Origin: Phyto melanocephala | Lineage: Eukaryota > Arthropoda > Insecta > Diptera > Rhinophoridae | Length of the DNA: 64,000 nucleotides | Reading direction: 5' to 3' | Assembly (NCBI GenBank): GCA_941918925.1 | Contig: OW799237.1 | Location: 111,384,515 to 111,448,514 of the forward strand | Shown: piece after piece, positions 56,194-64,000 of the stretch | Layout: every line of letters begins with the position of its first letter | Position numbering within the stretch: position 1 is the stretch's first letter | The notes under the pieces: model-generated | The model's input: only the letters and a program-made list of their open reading frames with translations | Told to the model about the DNA's origin: nothing | Databases searched by the model: none | Program-made: the position numbers and the translations under genes

Positions 56194-56690
56194 TTTTTTT
56201 TTTTTTTTTTTTTTTTTTATTAACAATTCATGTGATTATTATAATTACTTTTATTTAATGTTGATGAATTATTTCTAAGATAAAAAATATATGATCACTA
56301 GCTTTGGAAGCAATCAGCTCAGAAAACAAATAGAATATTTATTTAAATAAATTTTTCTATAAAAACTTAATTATTTACTGGAAATTTTTTACAAATTTTA
56401 TAAAAAAAAAAATTCATTCCCCACAATTTCTAACACCTATTACCACTTGAAATTTTCTCACAAAATTAAATTTTATCTCATTACACAAATTAGTTTTAAT
56501 TATTTAACCGGAAATAACACTTGACTCGTTTTTTTCTTTTTTTAACTTTACAGTTGGCAGTCAGTTGAAAAAATACCCATAAACTTTGTTTCCATTTTAA
56601 TAGATTTTTGGAATTTTCTTAATTTTAATAAAACTAATTTACTACTTACACAATAGTTGTAATAATAAGACAATAAAAAAATAAATACAA
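55976..56690. other. AT-rich DNA with (ATT)n and poly-T
   Basis: (ATT)n of about 22 units at 56128-56193, followed directly by a T-run to about 56218. Otherwise A/T runs. Confidence 0.6.
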
Positions 56691-58150
56691 TTTCTACATT
56701 CGGCCGTAATGAATCTGATAATACACTTCACCATCATAAACATATAGTAATATAGTGACCACAGCGTTGCTTAGCCTAGTTTTCAGATTTAAAGTGATAC
56801 GACATTTTGCTTTATTATTTTCGACGCCCTCTTTGATTTTGAATTTTTACATAGTACATAATAGCATTTTTACACTTTATTTTGTGAATTTACACTTGCA
56901 ACATGTATTATATAAAAAAAGTCAAATTGCGACTGTGTCCCATAAAAATAATAATATTAAATTATAAGGACGACACGTTACGTATTTGTTCTTATTTAGT
57001 GTTGTTTTCTAGTGATGACACTAGATGTTGATGTTGAGAGGAATAATATGAGATAGACACCTTTTAAAGATGTAGACCTCAATTCTGTAAAAATTTTTAA
57101 AAACATGTTAACACCATTTTGTTTTAAGGCCATTATAAATTTTAACTTTTTTACAGTTTACTGTATTCTACCATTAAATATGTTACGAACCGCAGGATAC
57201 CATCCTCTAAACCGGTCAGTTACCCACCTAGCTGCTGCGGCTTCCTCTCTGGGGGGGTGTTCTCAACCCTTGCTGCAACCGAGGTTCGAACATGATTTAA
57301 ACAGGATTACAGCAAAAACACACAAAAAAATTCACTACACTATACGAGAAAACCAATTTATTTTAATTTCTTTTTCATAGGAAGCAAGTTATTGAACTCC
57401 AGTCGCCCTTATTCCCTACCATGGCCGTAAAACATCCGTTCCATAATAATACGGACCCCTTTAATTCTGCCCTTCATCGCGCTATCTAAAGATTCAACAA
57501 CCCCCAAATCAACAAGCACTTTTATTTGATACCAATATTGTGGGGGTTGAAGGGGCAACGCAGAAATTACTATATTTGGTCAATAAATCCGCCATTTTAT
57601 TAAGGGGAGCCATTTTGAATTCTTACTTTTTCATAGTTTATTGTGTTCTACTGATCAAGTCCTTTTTTTTGATATCAATATTGAAATGGGTACATTTTTT
57701 ATTACAAGATATCTGTGGCTTGGAGCTAAAAGGGCCAATGTCAAAATATTTACTTTTGAGAAAATTGGAATTGAACTTTAACTTTTATAGGTGCTTTCAT
57801 AGTGACATAGGCCAGCATTTTATTTATAAAGCTGTTCTGGGTTAAGTATGACTTTAGCTGTTTTACCATAATGAAATAAAGCAAGAAAACAAATCTGATG
57901 CAATGATTAACTCAAAAGAGCGCAAAAAGTGACATTGGCCCTTTTAGCTACAAGCCACAGATACAACCCATATATACATTTATTGTACGCCATTTTGTAG
58001 TGGCGTCTATCATGAATTTTAATTTTTTTTATAATGTTTGATAATCTGCTAGCAAAGAAAAAAATCAATTTTCGTTTGTAAAATTAAAGGAAAAACACCA
58101 AAACAATTGTATTTCTCTGCTTATATCTCAATTAGTTTCTATCCATTTTC
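56690..58150 (-). mobile_element. INE-2 family, minus-strand copy with nested MITE
   Basis: Read on the minus strand it has 'gccactacaaaatggcgtac' near 57990, a MITE at 57713-57960, 'ttggtatcaaataaaag' near 57525, and ends near 56700 with 'gatggtgaagtgtattatca' and the hairpin ATTC...CGGCCGAAT, as in the plus copy at 54.7 kb. 'gatatcaa'/'ataccaat' blocks and 'cagtagaacacaataaac' recur several times. The middle (56760-57480) is longer than in the plus copy. No coding content. Confidence 0.6.
57713..57960 (+). mobile_element. MITE family M247, copy 2
   Basis: CTGTGGCTTGGAGCTAAAAG at the left and the inverted end at 57960, 248 bp. The body 'ttggaattgaactttaactt' and 'gctgttctgggttaagtatg' is shared with copies 1 and 3. 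It lies inside the INE-2 minus copy, so it is younger than that element. Flanks are 'gatat' and 'atac'. Confidence 0.85.
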
Positions 58151-58369
58151 TTCGTTTTTCTTGACAATTACTCTTAAGGCGACGGCTTGTATTAGGTGTC
58201 TTTGGCGTGACCCCAAATTAATTAGAAGCTTAAGTAATTTAGTATTTTTGCCTATAACTTTGTCGATTAATGACCGATTTGTTCAAATAGCCCTAGAGAC
58301 ATTACGAGTCTATAAATTGTCCTAAGGCTGTAAAATGTAAATTTGAATGGGGAAAAACAGGAGGCAATC

Positions 58370-58670
58370 GTGTTTATTTCTTAATATCTCAGAAACTTAT
58401 GGGACAATTGTTCTGTATTTCAATATCAATTCAATCCCGGATATTTTTAAAAGATAAAAGCCACATATAGAACTGTGCACCATGTGAAGGGTTCTAAAAG
58501 TTTATTGCAACCAATACACTTACAGACGGGAATTGCTAAATCGACTCCTCTAGTCATAAGCTTTCAGAAAATATAAACATACTTTTTGGGGATCAGAAAT
58601 AAATATTGAAGAAATTACAAACGGAATGACAAAGCTATATATACCCATGGTACTACAGGTGAAAACACTA
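58370..58670 (-). mobile_element. INE-1-like element, 5'-half fragment
   Basis: Seen on the plus strand: 'ttaatatctcagaaactta', 'gggacaattgttctgtattt', 'caattcaatcccggatattt', 'taaatcgactcctctagtca', 'taagctttcagaaaatata', 'acaaacggaatgacaaagct' and 'atatatacccatggtactac'. These are the reverse complement of the first half of copy C. The core and 3' hairpin are absent. Confidence 0.7.
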
Positions 58671-58739
58671 CAGTTTTAATTTTAAAATTATACAAATGTT
58701 TACTTTTTTTATTTGCACCATTAACTTGAGTAATCTATA

Positions 58740-59080
58740 CATTCACACAAACTCAGCAGCACATACATACATGCATACATACATATACACATATATAAAA
58801 TTATAAACAATTATCTACAAACTATTTCTTCATAAATGAATAGTGAGCTATTAAAAAATAATTTAAAACAATAGTAAAATAAATTAAAGTATGAAATGAA
58901 AAAGAAAACTATATGAACAACAAACACACATTTACATTTGTATGTGTGTATAAGATAATTGGTTTGTATGTATGTATGTATATGCCTCAAATAGTACAAG
59001 TAAATAAATGTTTACTTTTCTAAATGGCTAATAATAAATTATGTGTGTATGTATGTATGTATGTATGTATGTGTTTACCA
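58740..59080. repeat. CATA/TATG microsatellites
   Basis: (CATA)-type repeats at about 58761-58790, (GTAT)n at about 58965-58983 and (TATG)n at about 59047-59071. Confidence 0.8.
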
Positions 59081-60384
59081 GCAATTTTGTGCGTTTGTGC
59101 GTCAAAAGTGTAAGATTTATGCAACAGTTAAAATTGTATTTACCACTCAAGTATAAATATTGTACATAGAGCAACACATCCGTAAGTGCGATATAATTGT
59201 TGTTGCAACTTTAACCATTAAATCAAATGCGTGCTTTTAAAATCAATTTCATAATTACTTGCATACCTTCCCAAACAGTGTTTCCCAAAGATATTTTTTA
59301 ATACTTTTTAGATTTTTTGTATTTTATTCAGCTGATATCTGACTATAATCTAAAAACTCTGCTTTAGTACTACTTAATCGAGAAATAAATTTCCAAAGAA
59401 AAAACTGTCACTTTTTTATGGTCCTTCGAACTAGATTTTACTATATAGTTCTTTAGATCTGCCATTGTTTTGCCATTGTTTTCTCGTTTCAGCAATTTTT
59501 TTTTATAAATTTACAATTTAAGCAAATAGTATTCTTAACTCTGTGTATTTGGCCTTTCTACAGGGATTAATTTCGTTTAATGGTTCTCTTTATTAATTAT
59601 TTATTTATCGTAGTGGTCGCTTAATAGCTTTTTTTGATCCGTTAGTTTTTTATGGCATGGTGGTGGTGTATTCATCCGATCTTGATTTGTGTTAGATGTA
59701 TTCAACTATATTTAAAACGAGAATTTTTTTGCTGCTTGAGCTTTCAGTGTTAAAACAAAGATTCCTGACATGCGGCAATGCATGTGGCAGTGCTGAGTAA
59801 AGTTTTCCATTTCACCATAAATAGACTAACAAACGAACAACGCCTGTAAAACATTGAAATTTAGTGTAAAAATTCGTTAGCTATTGTCAGGACAACTGTG
59901 GTTTCTTAGAGCTATAATTTGGAAGGGCTAAAACTTTTGTCAGAGTATATATTTGAGGCTGACCAGAGACCTATCTGATACCATGGCATTCGTTAAGATC
60001 CTGGAAATTTTCTATTCTATGGGTTAATTGTCTTCTGAGACCACGTGATGGCAGTGTCTAGTCTTAAGCGAAAAAAAATCGGATGTGGTTTAGTTTCTGA
60101 TGTTTGACATTGGTTAACCTTCAGGCAAACACTAATATTTCTAGGGTGCTGTTTTTGCCTCAAGAAAAACAGGAAATTATGGTTTAGTGAGTGATGCTTT
60201 CAGACATGACGGACCTGTGATGTTGGAGCAACCATATATGTTTCAAGGTGCTGTTTTCTTTCAACAAAAAATAGTTACTTGGTGAATTTTAAGGCTTCTT
60301 TCGTACCGTACATCCAATTCTTTCGCTAATTATTTAATAAGGGAAAGATAGTTCCACAAGGTGCATTTACATTTACAAAGAATT
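59081..60384. other. AT-rich DNA, nothing recognised
   Basis: Slightly richer in G and C from 59940 to 60350, with no readable domain. Confidence 0.4.
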
Positions 60385-60608
60385 TTGTAGCTTGGAGCTA
60401 AAAGGGCCAATGTCAAAATATTTACTTTTGAGAAAATTGGAATTGAACTTTAACTTTTATAGGTGCTTTCATAGTGACATTGGCCAGCATTTTATTTATG
60501 AAGCTGTTCTGGCTTAAGTATGACTTTAGCTGTTTTATCATAATGAAATAGAGCAAAAAAACAAATTTAATGCAAAGTGACATTGGCCCTTTTAGCTCCA
60601 AGCCACAG
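60385..60608 (+). mobile_element. MITE family M247, copy 3, with a small internal deletion
   Basis: Nearly identical to copy 2 from 'gcttggagctaaaagggcc' to 'ccaagccacag', but lacking about 22 bp near the right end (the 'attaactcaaaagagcgc' part). The left terminal base pairs are mutated (ttgtag for ctgtgg). 'aatt' occurs on both sides, a possible 4-bp duplication. Confidence 0.85.
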
Positions 60609-62195
60609 AATTAATGTAGGCGAGATGCTACCTACGACATGTTGAGTGGTGTATCCTGATCACATGATCACAAGGGCGGCAGTTGGGCGTCAAAAAGTCT
60701 ACCCAGCTATAACAATCACCGTTAGATTATTGCACATGGTACCGATGCTGACGTTTATCAAACCACGTACTATCAAAATTCGTTTTTTGTGAGAAGGTGA
60801 TTCGTAAATTACGTCTATCTTATGGAAGGCATCGTTACAGCTGCCATGGGTGAGAAAACGGCCAAAATGCTGAAAAAAGTATGCCAGAATTTTAGCTCAC
60901 CCCTGCGTAGTTGTTGGCAACATTGACATGAAATAATCTTGTAAGACTAAATGGTGGCAATTTATTTTTCACCTAAAATAAATATTTAAATCACTTTTGC
61001 AAATTATCATTGTTTTTCAAATTTTAAAACGTAGATGAATTTAAGAATTGGCCCTATCTTGTGTGTAGACTGTTTCTTAAAGTTTTGTGTAAATAATTCT
61101 TCTTGGAATTTTTCTACAAAAAGTTGATCAACTTTTTATATAAAGGACTAAAAACAATTCTTTACACATTAAGAATTTTTAAAAATATTTCATGAATTTT
61201 TTCTTTGGTTTAGATTCTACATTGAGAAATACTGTCTCTGCACTTAAAAACACTTACAATTAATCACTATCTTCAACTGAGGTACTAATTCTAACAAATC
61301 ATAGCCAACAATAAATTATAAATTATGAGTTTACAATAGAAAATGAGTGGAAAGTAAATTTATAACGAACATAAATAAATGAACAGTTAAAGCATTATGT
61401 CCTTGAAGAATAAAGCACTTCTGCTAAAAGTTCTCCAATATTACGTAGGCTTAAAAGAACAAAACACTGTGAAATAGTTTTAAGCAAAAATCATGGATTT
61501 TGCGGTATTTCAACACTTAAGCTAAGTTATGCTCTTTATCTCTAGGAAAATTTTGTGAACGATCGTCTGAAACATGCAGATGGTATTAGACGACGATTTC
61601 TAATAAAAACTTTGCTGTGTAATCGATCATGACTCAATTTTTTTGTTTGTTTTGTTGTGTGTGCCGAAAACTCTCTTTGTGGTTTCACAAGGTATGATTT
61701 CACGTAGTGTTGTCACGGTATTATTAATGATTAAAATATTTAATATATTAAAGAAATCAAAAAAACGTCGTACGACTATATTGTAATCCTTGCAATTTAG
61801 ACAAAAAGGTTTTAATTCAGAAACTCCAGTTTTTGCTTACGACCAAATAAAGGGCAGATAATCACAATTGGAAGCAACTGTGCTAGACTTAAGGTTTTTA
61901 TACAAGACGAAAGAGAAAAAAATATTATTTAAAACCCATTCAAAAACCAAAACTGTAATTTTTTACCCAGAACATTCCATTTGTAATACATCAATATATT
62001 AAGTATAAATTTTCTAAATCCTAGTTTTATTTCAGAGCGATATATATGCATGTAGGGGGAATACTGAAGCAGATCGCTTTCATAAACGGGTCTCTTTTCG
62101 ACACACTTCGTTCCTCAGTGATTACAACGATAACGAAGAGGTATCACCGACCTTACTGAGATTTGTGTCAGGCACAAGCGTTTACTCTAGACTAT
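60609..62195. other. Mixed AT-rich DNA, nothing recognised
   Basis: No supported gene. The segment 60620-60950 is GC-richer but does not show a domain I know. Confidence 0.4.
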
Positions 62196-62199
62196 TATG

Positions 62200-62660
62200 A
62201 CTTCACAATGAAGACTGCTGATTATCTACAATCCTCATCACAACGTCCTTCGTAATCAATAGCATTTGTCTTACACTAATTTCCCCAATAGCACTTAAAT
62301 ACATCCAATGTGTGCTTGCTGGTGGTACTAAGATTGCTGTCAGCCATTGCCGGATATTCGAATATTGCAGGAGCTTCTGTCTTAGCAGTCTCAAGTTACA
62401 TTCTGCAAAGATCATTCTCTACAATTTTAATATTGTGCAGATAATATTTGAAGTCACCATGTCCTGTGACCAGAGTAGTTACCCAGCTTATAGTCCTCTG
62501 ACTATAACCGATTACTTCAACTGTGTGCCTGTCAACATGTGGTTGTCTTCATCCTCCTTTTCAGGTTCAATTATTCCACCTATTATAAGATCATTGCCCG
62601 CACTATTCAATCTCCTAGAGCAACTCTAGGTTCCGGTTCACAAAATCCACGGACGGTAAG
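62200..62660 (-). pseudogene. LINE C-terminal relic (zinc-knuckle region)
   Basis: On the minus strand near 62480-62400 I read WVTTLVTGHGDFKYYLHNIK then IVENDLCRM, which fits the C-terminal 'W(V)T..LTGHG.F..YLH.I.I...CR.C' block of many LINEs. It is followed by AIFEYPAMADSNLSTTSK (an altered 'HLL..CPA....R') and HTLDVFKCYWGN. Stops break the frame. The reverse transcriptase is missing. Confidence 0.6.
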
Positions 62661-62679
62661 AACGATCTAACTAAATATG

Positions 62680-63115
62680 TCTGTCATTCTGTCCGTCCAT
62701 TAAAAGCACTAAAAACCTTGAACAGAAAAAATTATGGCCGCAAAATTTTTAAATAATATTTCCTATACATCAGAAAAATTTGGTACTGAAAATAGGCTAA
62801 ATCGGTATATTATAAAGATAGAAAAGACTTGACTAGCAGAGTATAATACTCGAAAAAAAAATTAAACGCTACTAAATAGAAAGTGGCGTTCAATGAATTT
62901 ATATATAGGTCAAATCTAGTATTTAAAAAATATACCCCCTTTAAGACTCTCTATATTGGTATCAAATAAAAGGTCTTGACGAATAAAAAACAAAAAACTG
63001 TATAAGCAATGAAAATGTATAAAATCCAAGATGGCGTCCGAAACAAAAAGGCGGATAATTGCAGATGATTCAATACATTTGATGGAAGCCACACATGCAG
63101 CTTAAGGGTTTATAA
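62680..63115 (+). mobile_element. INE-2 family fragment
   Basis: Contains 'gtctgtcattctgtccgtcc', 'taggtcaaatctagtattta', 'ttggtatcaaataaaaggtc' and 'ccaagatggcgtccgaaac', as in the INE-2 copies at 54 and 57 kb. The 3' hairpin end is missing. Confidence 0.6.
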
Positions 63116-63182
63116 TAATTTATATTTTTAAAATAATGAATAACTTGAATTTCTTAAAAATTATTCAAAGTTATCAACCACA

Positions 63183-63340
63183 TTGTCATTCCGTTTGTAA
63201 TTAGACCCTATAAAGTATGTATATTCTGAATGCTTATAAATAGAGAAATTGATTTGCTTAGCCTGTCTATCCGTGTGTTTGTTGAAATCAACTTTTTGAA
63301 GTTCACATGCATACTTCAGATTCCTATCTGGTATCAATTT
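63183..63340 (+). mobile_element. INE-1-like fragment, 5' part
   Basis: 'tgtcattccgtttgtaatt', 'accctataaagtatgtatat', 'gcttataaatagagaaattg' and 'ttgaaatcaactttttgaag' match the start of copy C with decay. A further tataccctt end-like piece lies at 63716-63765. Confidence 0.6.
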
Positions 63341-64000
63341 ATTAGACATGCTTTCGAAAATTATATTATTGGAAATCAGTAATGTGAACACATTACGAGC
63401 TGAGGTGTGACCAAAACAACACGTTTGCCTCTGTTTTTTATCCAAACAAAGTCAGATTTTGCAGCGCTTATGGAATATTTTAAAACGTTTGTTATGTATA
63501 TATATGACAACATCTACAGAAAATTCTAGTTTAATAGATCAATTGACAAAGATATCAGCAAAAAAAATGTCAGGTAAAAGTATAGATTATCGATTTTCTA
63601 ATATGACAATTATAAGTTGGCACAGTTGCACCATATAATTGACAGTTATGGTGTTGAAACTGCTAGTGTTGAAAAGTTATAAAAATTGTAAATAAATTAA
63701 GAAAACTTCTGTTTTTATACCCTTCACGTGATAGTTGGAAAAAGGAAGTGTGTATATATACCCTGAAGATAAAGTAACCTGTATGTGGTTAGAAATACAC
63801 TATTTCCTTTTAACTTAAAACTGATTAAACATCCGTCCTTGTTTTTACATAAAAAACTATCGATTTTAACATTAGGTTGTCATAGGACTCCAACTAGTTC
63901 TTTTGTATATAGTTTTATACTAGTTTAAGTACTAGTGTTATTACTAGAGTGTGCTGAGTGAGTGTACTCACCTTATACTGTGGTATAAGCCTTATGAAGG
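63341..64000. other. AT-rich DNA with an isolated INE-1-like end and ACTAGT words
   Basis: An INE-1-like start, 'tatacccttcacgtgatagt', appears at 63718. At 63892-63947 four ACTAG words lie within about 55 bp. No gene is recognised. Confidence 0.4.

Noticed and set aside
57105..57380. 91-codon plus-strand frame with a GC-rich middle
   Set aside because: No domain or start context, and it lies within the INE-2 minus copy region.
62312..62629. 105-codon plus-strand frame
   Set aside because: The minus strand of the same stretch reads as a LINE C-terminus, so this is its antisense shadow.

Overview
This is about 64 kb of AT-rich, non-coding DNA from an insect, most likely a higher (brachyceran, perhaps calyptrate) fly. 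The main reason is a set of repeats that match the Drosophila INE-1/DINE-1 (Helentron-derived) layout: a tataccc-type end, the words 'cgaccccataaagtatat' and 'gtctgtccgtctg', and a short 3' hairpin. They sit among mariner-type transposase relics, Helitrons and a tRNA-derived SINE. The assignment to a fly is inference. I found no host exon, tRNA, rRNA or bacterial-type gene that I can defend. The window is best read as intergenic DNA or a very long intron built from layers of dead transposons.

Layout. 0-2.9 kb: CAA/CAG-rich DNA, a diverged repeat that recurs at 50 kb, a hAT-type MITE with an 8-bp target duplication, and a 247-bp MITE. 3-4.7 kb: an INE-1-like element broken by a TA-flanked mariner-type transposon. 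6.8-9.5 kb: a mariner relic, then an inverted-repeat composite holding a foldback MITE and another INE-1-like copy. 10.9-13.6 kb: ~290-bp GGGCG-rich tandem repeats and two head-to-tail Helitron ends. 16.3-18.6 kb: a mariner relic and a Helitron with both ends. 20-23.6 kb: LINE relics, two of them convergent. 25.4-28.7 kb: a MITE, a composite element with a MADF-like reading frame and an INE-1-like insertion, and a mariner relic. 31.4-38.3 kb: a DD34D mariner relic, a SINE with target duplication, a Helitron, an INE-1-like copy, another mariner relic and a Helitron carrying a helicase C-terminus. 38.6-39.2 kb: a LINE reverse-transcriptase relic. 40.9-48.6 kb: a Helitron, several MITEs, a mariner fragment and two foldback copies. 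50-55 kb: repeats with a nested SINE, a 117-bp palindrome and an inverted-repeat element. 54-58.7 kb: a second INE-like family in two orientations, a mariner relic and an (ATT)n tract. 60-64 kb: the third 247-bp MITE copy, a LINE C-terminal relic and INE-like fragments.

Nothing here forms an operon or pathway. The useful order in the window is nesting, which gives relative insertion ages: mariner into INE-1-like, MITE into the second INE-like family, SINE into the GGGCG repeat, a tiny palindrome into a Helitron terminus, and an INE-1-like copy into the MADF-type element. Protein readings come from hand translation and family recall, not database searches, and most element edges are approximate unless a target duplication is stated.
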